Shown: positions 9,389 through 16,674 of the stretch, one piece after another
How the letters are laid out: each line of letters opens with the position of its first letter
Position numbering within the stretch: the first letter of the stretch is position 1
Assembly: GCA_002353285.1 (NCBI GenBank)
Contig: DEJJ01000020.1
Span: forward strand, 1-54,347
Length of the DNA: 54,347 nucleotides
Direction of reading: 5' to 3'
Origin: Porphyromonadaceae bacterium UBA2751
GTDB lineage: Bacteria > Bacteroidota > Bacteroidia > Bacteroidales > Muribaculaceae
Position numbers and translations under genes: made by a program
Notes under the pieces: generated by a model
Seen by the model: only the letters and a program-made list of their open reading frames with translations
Told to the model about the DNA's origin: nothing
Databases searched by the model: none

Positions 9389-9396
9389 CAAAGGTA
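9389..9396 (-). promoter_or_regulatory. arcB-arcC promoter -7 box
   Basis: On the minus strand this reads TACCTTTG, matching TAnnTTTG, about 50 nt upstream of the chosen arcB start. A -33 TTTG occurs at non-ideal spacing (9412-9415). Confidence 0.5.
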
Positions 9397-9469
9397 AGCA
9401 TTTTACTCCAACAAAAGAATTATTTGAGAGAGAATTTTTGATTTGTGTTTTTTTTGGTGGCTGGCTAGA

Positions 9470-9509
9470 TAGGAGCTACTAGGAGCTACTAGGTGTTACT
9501 AGGAGTTGC
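9470..9509. repeat. tandem 10-bp repeat (TAGGAGCTAC x4)
   Basis: Four head-to-tail 10-bp units occur: two identical copies of TAGGAGCTAC, then TAGGTGTTAC and TAGGAGTTGC. They lie upstream of the arcB promoter at the left edge of the accessory island. Confidence 0.85.
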
Positions 9510-10369
9510 TAGGGGGAGTGGTGTGGTGCTTCGCTTTAATCAATGCATAATGTTGAGGTGGCTCGCGCAAATTATAAGAGGGCAGAGGGGAGAGGGGAGT
9601 GGGAAGAGCAGTTTTTGGACTCACTTGACTCACGAGCCAATGGCTCGCGCTACAAAAACATCACCTTTGATTATGGTGGCGGGTGGGACAGTTTTTTATT
9701 TTTTCTGGAAAAAATGGACCAATAAATGGTGGTTTTCTGGTCGAAAACGGAACTGATGGGACGGTTTTGCGTTTTTTTGTTTTTGTTAGGTGGGAGGGTG
9801 AATGGGGGCGCTTCGCTTAAAATTTAATGAAAATTTGAATTAAAATACAGTGTGGCAGTTGCCGCCTAAAGGCGGAAATTAGAGCGCTGTGCGCTAAAAT
9901 TATAAAGGTGCTTCGCACTAAAATTTAATATTCCGAGCTTGCGAGGCTTTTCGAAGGTGCAGCTTTTCGAATATTATTCCAGACGCAAACGTAATCGGTC
10001 CCATCCTCATGGATTATTCGAAAAGTTGCGAGCGGAGCTCGTCTAAAAGCCTGCTGACGCAGGAACTTTGTGCTGCGCGTGGGATCAAACAACTCGGACA
10101 ACTTGGTGAGAGGTGGGTGGGACAGTTTTGCGTGTTTTTTTCTCACGCAAATATCGCAAATTACGCAAATTGTAAGAGGGAAGTGGGAAGAGGTGAGAGG
10201 GAAGAGCTGGGCTGTACCAAGTGGTGTGGGACAGTTTTGCAGTTTTTTTTGTTTTTGTTAGGCGGGTGGCAGTATGTCAATGAGCGCTCGTGATGTTACA
10301 AAGGTATGGTTTTTACAAAGGTATGGTTTTGCCGAGGAGGAAGGCAACATTAAAAAATAGTTTGGATTT
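9510..10369. other. non-coding repeat-rich island, left part
   Basis: I see no credible gene here. The content is A/T-rich and includes two copies of a T-rich block starting GGGAC(A/G)GTTTTGC at 9758-9795 and 10228-10265 with a partial third at 10119-10140, GGGAAGAG-type simple repeats (9585-9610, 10178-10210), and a run of tiny hairpins between about 9810 and 10070. Clear hairpins are CCGCC-taaa-GGCGG (9862-9875), AGCGC-tgt-GCGCT (9883-9895), GTGC-ttc-GCAC (9908-9918), CGAGC-gga-GCTCG (10029-10041) and CCTGC-tgac-GCAGG (10050-10063), several followed by AAATT or TAAAATT. Confidence 0.7.
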
Positions 10370-10401
10370 TTTGTTTTATCAAAAAACAGTGTGTAACTTT
10401 G
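10370..10401 (+). promoter_or_regulatory. promoter for the structured leader of the FISUMP protein
   Basis: TTTG (10370-10373), 20-bp spacer, TAACTTTG (10394-10401) is a perfect match to the Bacteroidetes housekeeping promoter. The nearest downstream gene on the strand starts at 10731, so a transcript starting near 10408 would carry an approximately 320-nt leader or be a separate RNA. Confidence 0.75.
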
Positions 10402-10407
10402 CAATAA

Positions 10408-10725
10408 TTCAAGCAATCTGGTAGAGTCCAGCTCTTGCTTGAAGACATAAAGAAAGCGTTTTTGTTTTATCTTATCACTAAAAATCGCCAAATAATTTAG
10501 CAGAAAGATAAAGCAGTCACAAAGCGCCTTTCGTGAGCCAGTACATCATCCCCATTGGCGGGAAACAGTATATGGCATCGCGGGGGCGGGGATGACTGTT
10601 TATTTCTGCGTGGGCGTTTGGCGATGCCTCTATGAAAATAAACAAGACAAGTCTCCACGCTATTCTTTTACACTGATTATAAATCCGCCTTAATACGGGA
10701 GACTAAAGAGGTGAAAGACTGATTT
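10408..10725 (+). ncRNA. candidate structured leader RNA or small RNA, family unknown
   Basis: The region downstream of the promoter folds extensively by eye. A hairpin has arms TTCAAGCAA and TTGCTTGAA (about 10408-10443) with an inner CTGG-tagagt-CCAG. CATCCCC and GGGGATG form a stem around a G-rich interior (about 10545-10595). GTTTATTTC pairs with GAAAATAAAC with one bulge (about 10598-10645). AGTCTCC and GGGAGACT (about 10649-10705) close a last element just upstream of the gene. I do not recognise a known riboswitch, 6S, tmRNA or RNase P signature. Whether it is a cis leader or an independent RNA is open. Confidence 0.4.
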
Positions 10726-10730
10726 TTATT

Positions 10731-13001
10731 ATGAAGAAGAGCTTGGTAGTTATTTTTTTATTATTGTCGGCTTTTTGTGCCTGGTCCAAGTATGGCGACG
10801 TGAATGGTGACGGAATGGTCAACTCACTTGACATTACTATACTTTATAACATCCTGCTTGGTGACGAGGACTATCCGGGTGGCGATTTGAATTTTGACAA
10901 CGCTGTTAATTCAAACGACTTAACAATAGTTTATAACGAAATGCTCAATGGAGCAGATGTGGATTATGATGCTACCTATAAGGCTGTGAGCCAAGATCTT
11001 GACAGCTACCTTGAAGCCCATAGTGATGCTACTTATGCGCAGATTCAGGAATATGTCGCTAAGTATGGTGGCAATGTGTCAACCTCGGTTGTTGATAATG
11101 TGCTCTATATCTCTACCCCCGATGGACGCAGCATCCAAGTGGATAGATATGGTACATTTGCGCCTAATGAGTCGACCGAAGGCGAAATTGATGATTCTCA
11201 GATGTACCAGTTGCTTGACGACATAGAGACAACACTTGGAGACCCTGGAGGCTCGAAGGCTTCAGCATCAAATTCGAACCACAGCAATGAAGGCGTGGCA
11301 TCGCCTGACGATGCTACTGGGTCGCAATTTAATGCCTCGTCAACAAGCACAAAACGGGTTCTCAACCGCCGCAACATCCTGTTATGGTCGCCATGGACAA
11401 ACAATCAAGCATATGAGAGAAAGTTGGTGAAAAAAATTGCGGATGCCAACAAATTAAGTTATAATGAGATACTTAACAAAAATTGCACATTGGCATCAAT
11501 TGAACAATTTGCCAACTACGACATTGTGGTGCTTGCCTGTCATGGCTCAAAGAGGGGAGAACTGGTGTTGCCCATGTATAAAAGTGAGTCATTCGGAGAC
11601 TTGGATGCTCGTTACGGCAAGAAAGGCTATTTAATGACACGTGTAAAAGTTAATGGCAAGTGGGTAAATGGTGTGATACCGTCTTACGACAATGTGAAAA
11701 AGAATATTCCAAAGTTGAGCCGAACTATCCTGTGGACGCTGATGTGCCATGCCTATTGTGCCAACTCCGTAATAAGGAAAATTGCTGTCAGTGCCAATGT
11801 CGCCGACTTCTACGGAGCTACTAATGAGATAAACACTATCCCACTGGGTTATCTCAAAAAATTCACGCCAGCATTCTACAATGGTGCTACAAGTGAGAAG
11901 GCGTTCATGGCGATAGAAAACAAGCGCACAATAGATTATTCTTATACCACCGATGATGGCACAGTGAGCGGGAAATATTGCATGAGTGCTTTATGCGATG
12001 TGGTTTACCAGAAGCCACGTGCCATCAATCCCATTGATAACAAGCCACGCGGTGTCATGCGCATCGACCCATCCATGGCTCATGCTGTTGGACTTCAATC
12101 TCTGCATGTTCCCAAGAGTAGCGATAATGGCTCAAGTGAAGTGGAGGCCGGATTCTGGTTTAAGAATACCGGCACTCAACAAGTCTCGTTTGTGCCTTTC
12201 AGTCAGCAATCTGTCGAGAATGTTGAAGTGGCCTACTATGGAGAAATGATAGGACAATACATTTTAGATGGCAAAACTGAAAATCTTGATGAAGGGCATT
12301 ATGAATACCGAACATACATCAAAATAGATGGAAGCTACTACTATAGCGATGACACCTATGAGATAGAGATTGGTAATCTGTGTCCCGACAGCAACCACCC
12401 CCACATGATTGACTTGGGCTTGCCCAGCGGCACCAAGTGGGCGTGCTGCAACATAGGTGCCAGCTCTCCCACCGAGTATGGCAACTACTATGCCTGGGGC
12501 GAGACCGTGCCCAAGGAAGTCTATAATTGGAGCACCTACAAGTGGTGCAAAAAAGGTGATTACTATGAGCTGACCAAGTATTGCACGAGCTGCAGTAACG
12601 GCTACAACGGCTTTGTCGACAACAAGACTGAGCTTGACCTCGCCGACGATGCCGCCTATGTGAACTGGGGTGCGGGCTGGCGCATGCCTTCGCTTGAGCA
12701 AATGCAAGAGTTGGTGGACAACTGCACTACAGAGTGGACCACAAGGAACGGAGTCAATGGCAGGCTTTTCAAGAGCAAGAAAAATGGCGCGTCGCTCTTC
12801 TTGACGGCTGCCGGCGGCCGTTTTGGTGGTGAGCTCCTCGAGGCCGGCTCTTGGGGCTGCTGCTGGTCGCGCACGCTCAGGTCCAGTTACCCGCTCGACG
12901 CCTACGACCTGGACTTCGGTTCGGGCTTCGTGGTCTGGGGCAACTGGTACGTCCGCTACTACGGTCAGAGCGTGCGGGCTGTGCGCGTCTCCCAGAATTA
13001 G
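10731..13001 (+). CDS. secreted protein: dockerin-like repeats, caspase-like domain, C-terminal FISUMP domain
   Basis: The 756-residue protein has a signal peptide (MKKSLVVIFLLLSAFCAWS), then two dockerin-like calcium loops at about residues 22-75 (GDVNGDGMVNSLD and GDLNFDNAVNSND). Residues about 200-440 look like a clan CD (caspase/CHAT/C25-like) fold: a strand ending in ACHGS (His271-Gly272) and a later strand TILWTLMCHAYC with candidate nucleophile Cys339 (or Cys343). After a linker, residues 559-756 form a FISUMP (Fib_succ_major) domain starting MIDLGLPSGTKWA. The last about 50 codons are unusually rich in NNC codons and end RYYGQSVRAVR, the pattern of a retroelement-diversified variable repeat. 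No lipobox or type IX tail is seen. The protease activity is inferred only. Confidence 0.75.
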   Translation: MKKSLVVIFLLLSAFCAWSKYGDVNGDGMVNSLDITILYNILLGDEDYPGGDLNFDNAVNSNDLTIVYNEMLNGADVDYDATYKAVSQDLDSYLEAHSDATYAQIQEYVAKYGGNVSTSVVDNVLYISTPDGRSIQVDRYGTFAPNESTEGEIDDSQMYQLLDDIETTLGDPGGSKASASNSNHSNEGVASPDDATGSQFNASSTSTKRVLNRRNILLWSPWTNNQAYERKLVKKIADANKLSYNEILNKNCTLASIEQFANYDIVVLACHGSKRGELVLPMYKSESFGDLDARYGKKGYLMTRVKVNGKWVNGVIPSYDNVKKNIPKLSRTILWTLMCHAYCANSVIRKIAVSANVADFYGATNEINTIPLGYLKKFTPAFYNGATSEKAFMAIENKRTIDYSYTTDDGTVSGKYCMSALCDVVYQKPRAINPIDNKPRGVMRIDPSMAHAVGLQSLHVPKSSDNGSSEVEAGFWFKNTGTQQVSFVPFSQQSVENVEVAYYGEMIGQYILDGKTENLDEGHYEYRTYIKIDGSYYYSDDTYEIEIGNLCPDSNHPHMIDLGLPSGTKWACCNIGASSPTEYGNYYAWGETVPKEVYNWSTYKWCKKGDYYELTKYCTSCSNGYNGFVDNKTELDLADDAAYVNWGAGWRMPSLEQMQELVDNCTTEWTTRNGVNGRLFKSKKNGASLFLTAAGGRFGGELLEAGSWGCCWSRTLRSSYPLDAYDLDFGSGFVVWGNWYVRYYGQSVRAVRVSQN
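12852..12990 (+). other. candidate DGR variable repeat (VR) in the FISUMP domain
   Basis: From Trp708 to the C-terminus, most exposed-loop codons end in C with varied first two bases (GAC, TAC, TTC, GGC, GTC, AAC, CTC), while framework codons (GCC TAC, CTG, TCG, TGG, CGC TAC, GGT CAG AGC GTG CGG) look fixed. This is what adenine-directed mutagenesis of AAC codons in a template repeat would leave. FISUMP domains are established targets of diversity-generating retroelements in gut Bacteroidetes. No template repeat or reverse transcriptase is in this window, so the element would have to act from elsewhere or be lost. Confidence 0.5.
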
Positions 13002-13095
13002 CACCCATCTCCCCGCATCACACGCCCCCAAAACCTCGCTGTGCGCGTGCTTCGACAGCTTTTTATATCGCGCAGTGCCGGAGACGCGTGATGGA

Positions 13096-13190
13096 TGTGA
13101 TTAACCCCAGGCAAGAGCCTCTTAGAGGGTCGCAACCTGGGGTTAATCACATTTTGGCTCTCCGAGCCTTTTGACATCTTCGAGGTCCCG
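13096..13190. repeat. dispersed intergenic repeat, copy 2, with a 16-bp perfect inverted repeat
   Basis: TGTGATTAACCCCAGG (13096-13111) and CCTGGGGTTAATCACA (13136-13151) are a perfect 16-bp inverted repeat with a 24-nt loop, which may terminate the 10731 gene. It is followed by GGCTC-tcc-GAGCC and GACATC-tt-CGAGGTC elements in the same order as at 42-115, so this is a second copy of that repeat. It also contains the related minus-strand string DLEDVKR. Confidence 0.65.
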
Positions 13191-13233
13191 CGCGATCATT
13201 GTCGCTTCGACATCTATAGTTTTCCAGTACATG

Positions 13234-13356
13234 GCGTCACAAAAGTGCCATTTATGGCAATTTTTTGACATAAAATTTGTATTTTTGATTAGAAGTAACT
13301 AATTTTGCATCACAAAAGTGCCGGATATGGCAATTTAATGACATAACAAAATTGTA
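13234..13356 (+). promoter_or_regulatory. promoter with duplicated operator-like repeat before the ATPase gene
   Basis: A 48-50-bp direct repeat occurs at 13234-13281 and 13307-13356 (73-bp offset), each beginning G(C)(G/A)TCACAAAAGTGCC. Each repeat holds a dyad: TGCCATTTATGGCA (13246-13259) and the imperfect TGCCGGATATGGCA (13319-13332). A perfect promoter sits across the pair: TTTG at 13276-13279, 20-bp spacer, TAATTTTG at 13300-13307. The layout suggests repression by a dyad-binding protein with one operator upstream and one just after the start site. The remainder of 13002-13358 holds no gene. Confidence 0.65.
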
Positions 13357-13358
13357 TT

Positions 13359-14612
13359 ATGAGAATTAATCGTCCGTATTATCTTGATCGCTTGATAAAT
13401 AGCAAGCACAATGGTTTGATAAAAATTGTGACTGGAATTCGTCGTTGCGGAAAGTCTTACTTGTTGTTAGATATATTTCATGATCACCTCAAGGCCTCTG
13501 GTGTTGATGAGTCGCATATTATAGAGTTGGCTTTAGATGACTTGCTTTTTTTTGAGTTGCGCGATCCTTTCAAAATGTTGTCTTACATAAGGGGACGCAT
13601 TGTTGATGATGGGCAATACTATGTTGTTATAGATGAAGTGCAGTTAATGGACAAGTTTGTTGATGTGCTTAACAGTCTGCTTCACATTCGCAAGGTAGAT
13701 GTATATGTTACAGGCAGCAATTCGCGTTTTTTGTCATCGGACATTGTGACTGAGTTTCGAGGTCGTGGCGAACAGATTCATGTCTATCCACTATCGTTCC
13801 AGGAGTATTGCTCAGCCTATGATGGTGATAAGCGCAAAGCGTGGAATGATTATTATACGTATGGCGGATTGCCTAAAATTTTGTCGCTTGCCGATGATGA
13901 AAGAAAGGGTGAGTATCTGCGAGACTTGTATAAGACTGTTTATTTACAAGATGTGTTCCAACGTCACAACATTAAAAACAAACAAGAGTTTGAGGAGATA
14001 ATAAGTATTCTAGCATCGTCTATTGGGGGGGCAACTAATGCAACAAAGTTGTCCAATACATTCAAAAGTGTGAAGCATGTGAGCATTTCAAGTAGGACAG
14101 TAAGCACTTATATCGATTATCTTTGTGATGCGTTCATGATAGAGAGGTCTATCAGATATGATATAAAAGGTAAGAAATATATTAATTCTAATGCTAAACA
14201 TTATTTCACCGACTTAGGTTTGCGTAACGCCATTTTGGATTTTCGTCAACAAGAAGAAAACCATATTATGGAGAATGTCATATATAATGAATTGCGCATC
14301 AGGGGATATCGCGTAGATGTGGGAAGCGTAGTTCAGAAAACAACAGACCGAGATGGCAAAACAGTTAGAAAGGTTTTGGAGGTGGATTTTGTTGCCAACA
14401 AAGGCAGTAAGCGGTATTACGTGCAATCGGCATATACAATGCCAACTCTAGAGAAAGTGACACAGGAAAAACGTTCTCTAGTTGCCTCAGGCGACTTCTT
14501 CAAGAAAATTATTGTTACAGCAGATGACATTAAGGCTAAGCGTGACAGCAATGGTATTTTGACTATCAATCTATTGGATTTTCTATTAGACTCCAATAGT
14601 TTGGATTATTGA
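13359..14612 (+). CDS. ATP-binding protein, AAA ATPase with DUF4143
   Basis: The 417-residue protein has the two-part architecture of this family. An N-terminal P-loop ATPase shows Walker A GIRRCGKSYLLL (about residues 27-38), Walker B YYVVIDEVQLM and sensor VTGSNSRFL. The C-terminal DUF4143 region (from about residue 200) includes KHYFTDLGLRNAI and the ELRIRGYRVDVG segment that resembles a nuclease-like fold with E-V-DFV. These are common multicopy accessory genes in gut Bacteroidales with no settled function. The gene is A/T-richer than its neighbours and sits alone in the island between arcB and pruA, with its own operator-bearing promoter, which suggests horizontal acquisition. Confidence 0.88.
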   Translation: MRINRPYYLDRLINSKHNGLIKIVTGIRRCGKSYLLLDIFHDHLKASGVDESHIIELALDDLLFFELRDPFKMLSYIRGRIVDDGQYYVVIDEVQLMDKFVDVLNSLLHIRKVDVYVTGSNSRFLSSDIVTEFRGRGEQIHVYPLSFQEYCSAYDGDKRKAWNDYYTYGGLPKILSLADDERKGEYLRDLYKTVYLQDVFQRHNIKNKQEFEEIISILASSIGGATNATKLSNTFKSVKHVSISSRTVSTYIDYLCDAFMIERSIRYDIKGKKYINSNAKHYFTDLGLRNAILDFRQQEENHIMENVIYNELRIRGYRVDVGSVVQKTTDRDGKTVRKVLEVDFVANKGSKRYYVQSAYTMPTLEKVTQEKRSLVASGDFFKKIIVTADDIKAKRDSNGILTINLLDFLLDSNSLDY

Positions 14613-14741
14613 AGAAAGCAATTTGCATAAAATTCTTGACATTGTGAAATATCTTTATTGTTGCGTTTTTGTGAAGAAAAATGTTGTATTGCATTGTTTG
14701 TCGAGGTTGTGTGGTTGTGTGTAAGATTTGTGCTGATAGTG

Positions 14742-14773
14742 TTTGGCGTTTTGACTAATAATTTGTAACTTTG
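14742..14773 (+). promoter_or_regulatory. pruA promoter
   Basis: TTTG (14742-14745), 20-bp spacer and TAACTTTG (14766-14773) match the Bacteroidetes consensus exactly. The leader to the pruA ATG at 14889 is about 110 nt and contains a repeated palindrome. Confidence 0.75.
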
Positions 14774-14804
14774 CACGCAGAACTACAATATACCTTTCTG
14801 TAAT

Positions 14805-14842
14805 CATACTCCCCCCAACCCCCTCTATCTTAGAGGGGGAGT
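14805..14842. repeat. palindromic repeat element, copy in pruA leader
   Basis: The element reads CATACTCCCCCC then a hairpin with arms CCCCCTCTA (14819-14827) and TAGAGGGGG (14831-14839). The same 38-bp element with four differences lies inside the topoisomerase A coding region at 43206-43243. Here it would form a strong hairpin in the 5' leader of pruA. Confidence 0.8.
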
Positions 14843-14888
14843 TGAGAGAAACATAAATATAACTTTCATTATAATAACAAAACTAATC

Positions 14889-16514
14889 ATGAACAATTCA
14901 ATTATTAATTTTCCACTTCCAGCTAATGAGCCAGTAAAGGCTTATATGCCTGGATCACCCGAGCGTGTAGCATTAGAGAAAGAACTTGAGCGCCAGAGCA
15001 AGCTGGTGGTAGAAATTCCTATCATCATTGGTGGCAAAGAGATTCGCACTGGCGACATGGGCGAAGTTACTTGCCCACACGACCATCAGCACGTTATTGC
15101 CCGTTACCACAAGGTGGGCAAGAAAGAGGTTGAGATGGCCATCGATGCTGCCATGAAGGCTTGGAAAGAGTGGAGCTGCACTCCCTGGACCACCCGTGCC
15201 GCTATCGTGATGAAGATGGCTGAGCTGCTTGCTACCAAATACCGTCCCATCATGAACGCCGCCACAATGCTTGGCCAGAGCAAGAACTTCTTCCAGGCTG
15301 AGATTGACTCGGCTTGCGAGACTATCGACTTCTTCCGTTACAATGTGCACTATGCATCTAAGATATATGCCATGCAGCCTAAGGACGGCGTGGCACAACT
15401 CAACCACACCGAGTATCGCCCACTCGAGGGCTTTATCCTCGCTGTAACTCCATTTAACTTCACCTCTATCGCCAGCAACCTGTGCATGACTCCAGTTCTC
15501 ATGGGTAACGTGGCATTGTGGAAACCATCGACTACTGCATTGCTGAGCAACTACTACTTGATGCAGCTCTATAAAGAGGCAGGTCTGCCCGACGGCGTAA
15601 TCAACTTCCTGCCTGGTAGTGGTGCATTGATTGGCGAGGTTGCAACCGAGTCGAAATACTTCTCAGGAATCCACTTCACTGGTAGCACTGCCACGTTCAA
15701 GTCGCTGTGGAAACAAGCGAGCATGAATGTTGACAAGTACATCTCTTATCCACGCCTCGTGGGTGAGACTGGTGGTAAGGACTTCATCTTTGTTCACCCC
15801 AGTGCCGATCCTAAGGCTGTTGCCACTGCTGCCTTCTGCGGAGCTTATGAGTTCCAGGGCCAGAAGTGCTCGGCAGCATCGCGCATGTACATCCCCAAGA
15901 GCCTGTGGGCAGGTGTTCTCGAGGACATGAAGGCTATGGCCGCCGAGGTTAAGATGGGCGACGTGATGGATCCAAGCAACTTCATCAATGCCGTTATCGA
16001 CAAGGCTTCATTCGACAAGGCTAAATCTTACATCGACTTCGCACGCGAGGCCAAGGATGCCGAGGTTGTGATGGGTGGCAACTGCGACTGCAGCAAGGGC
16101 TGGTTTGTAGAGCCAACAATCATCGAGACCAGCAATCCTCACTTCAAGTCGATGGAAGAGGAAATCTTCGCTCCCGTGCTCACTGTTTATCCCTACGACG
16201 ATGAGAAGTGGGAAGAGGTAGTGAAAGAGTGTGATGCCACCTCACCTTACGGCTTGACCGGTGCAGTGTTTGGTCGCGACCGCATGGCCGTTGAGAAGAT
16301 TACCGATGCACTGCGTTACACAGCAGGAAACTTCTACATCAACGACAAGCCAACAGGTGCTGTGGTGGGTATGCAGCCCTTCGGTGGAGCCCGTGCAAGC
16401 GGTACTAACGACAAGGCAGGTGGCGAGTTCAACCTCATCCGCTGGATTATTCCACGCGTGATCAAGGAGACTCTGGTTTCGCCTACCGACTATCGCTACA
16501 CTTACATGAAATAG
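14889..16514 (+). CDS. pruA: L-glutamate gamma-semialdehyde (1-pyrroline-5-carboxylate) dehydrogenase
   Basis: The 541-residue aldehyde dehydrogenase oxidises glutamate-5-semialdehyde to glutamate with NAD. It has the P5CDH-type N-terminus (NEPVKAYMPGSPER) and the cofactor segment VTPFNFTSIASNLCMTPVL. The active-site strand is LVGETGGKDFIFVHPSA with the catalytic Glu, followed by FQGQKCSAASRMY with the nucleophilic Cys and by EEEIFAPVLTVYPYDD. Length matches the about 540-residue stand-alone P5CDH class. No proline dehydrogenase domain is fused or adjacent, so its substrate here is more likely produced by RocD. arcA follows on the same strand after 160 nt. Confidence 0.94.
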   Translation: MNNSIINFPLPANEPVKAYMPGSPERVALEKELERQSKLVVEIPIIIGGKEIRTGDMGEVTCPHDHQHVIARYHKVGKKEVEMAIDAAMKAWKEWSCTPWTTRAAIVMKMAELLATKYRPIMNAATMLGQSKNFFQAEIDSACETIDFFRYNVHYASKIYAMQPKDGVAQLNHTEYRPLEGFILAVTPFNFTSIASNLCMTPVLMGNVALWKPSTTALLSNYYLMQLYKEAGLPDGVINFLPGSGALIGEVATESKYFSGIHFTGSTATFKSLWKQASMNVDKYISYPRLVGETGGKDFIFVHPSADPKAVATAAFCGAYEFQGQKCSAASRMYIPKSLWAGVLEDMKAMAAEVKMGDVMDPSNFINAVIDKASFDKAKSYIDFAREAKDAEVVMGGNCDCSKGWFVEPTIIETSNPHFKSMEEEIFAPVLTVYPYDDEKWEEVVKECDATSPYGLTGAVFGRDRMAVEKITDALRYTAGNFYINDKPTGAVVGMQPFGGARASGTNDKAGGEFNLIRWIIPRVIKETLVSPTDYRYTYMK

Positions 16515-16532
16515 AGGGTGAGAGGGAGTTTT

Positions 16533-16565
16533 TTCTAGAATTCTAGAAGTTCTAGAAAATCTAGA
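16533..16565. repeat. tandem TTCTAGAA palindromes
   Basis: Three perfect 8-bp palindromes TTCTAGAA (16533-16540, 16541-16548, 16550-16557) and a TCTAGA (16560-16565) lie just after the pruA stop codon. Confidence 0.85.
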
Positions 16566-16617
16566 TGACTGAATAACTTATACATTTTTCTATAAAACAA
16601 CTTATTTCAATCTCATG

Positions 16618-16654
16618 TTCCGCAACTGCTCAAGGTTAAGGGGCGGTTGCGGAA
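16618..16654 (+). promoter_or_regulatory. inverted repeat in arcA leader
   Basis: Arms TTCCGCAACTGC (16618-16629) and GCGGTTGCGGAA (16643-16654) pair over 12 bp with one G-T wobble, 20 nt before the arcA start. It could terminate or attenuate pruA read-through or regulate arcA. No T-run follows, so a simple intrinsic terminator is less likely. Confidence 0.5.
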
Positions 16655-16674
16655 ATGGGTGAGAGAACTAATGT

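Noticed and set aside
10408..10725. 6S RNA, tmRNA or RNase P RNA
   Set aside because: None of the diagnostic conserved segments I know is present, so the region is left as an unclassified structured leader.
12264..13031. 255-residue minus-strand open frame opposite the FISUMP domain
   Set aside because: The plus strand encodes a continuous, recognisable domain with a signal-peptide start; the antisense frame is composition driven.
12852..13200. local template repeat or reverse transcriptase for the variable repeat
   Set aside because: I searched by eye for the GGTCAGAGCGTGCGG end elsewhere in the window and found none, and no reading frame resembles a reverse transcriptase.
9402..14700. integrated transposon or prophage
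   Set aside because: No transposase, integrase, terminal inverted repeat pair or target duplication was found; only repeat-rich accessory DNA.
14790..14845. intrinsic terminator for the DUF4143 ATPase gene
   Set aside because: The hairpin lies downstream of the pruA promoter, has no T-run and is a dispersed repeat found elsewhere in coding sequence.
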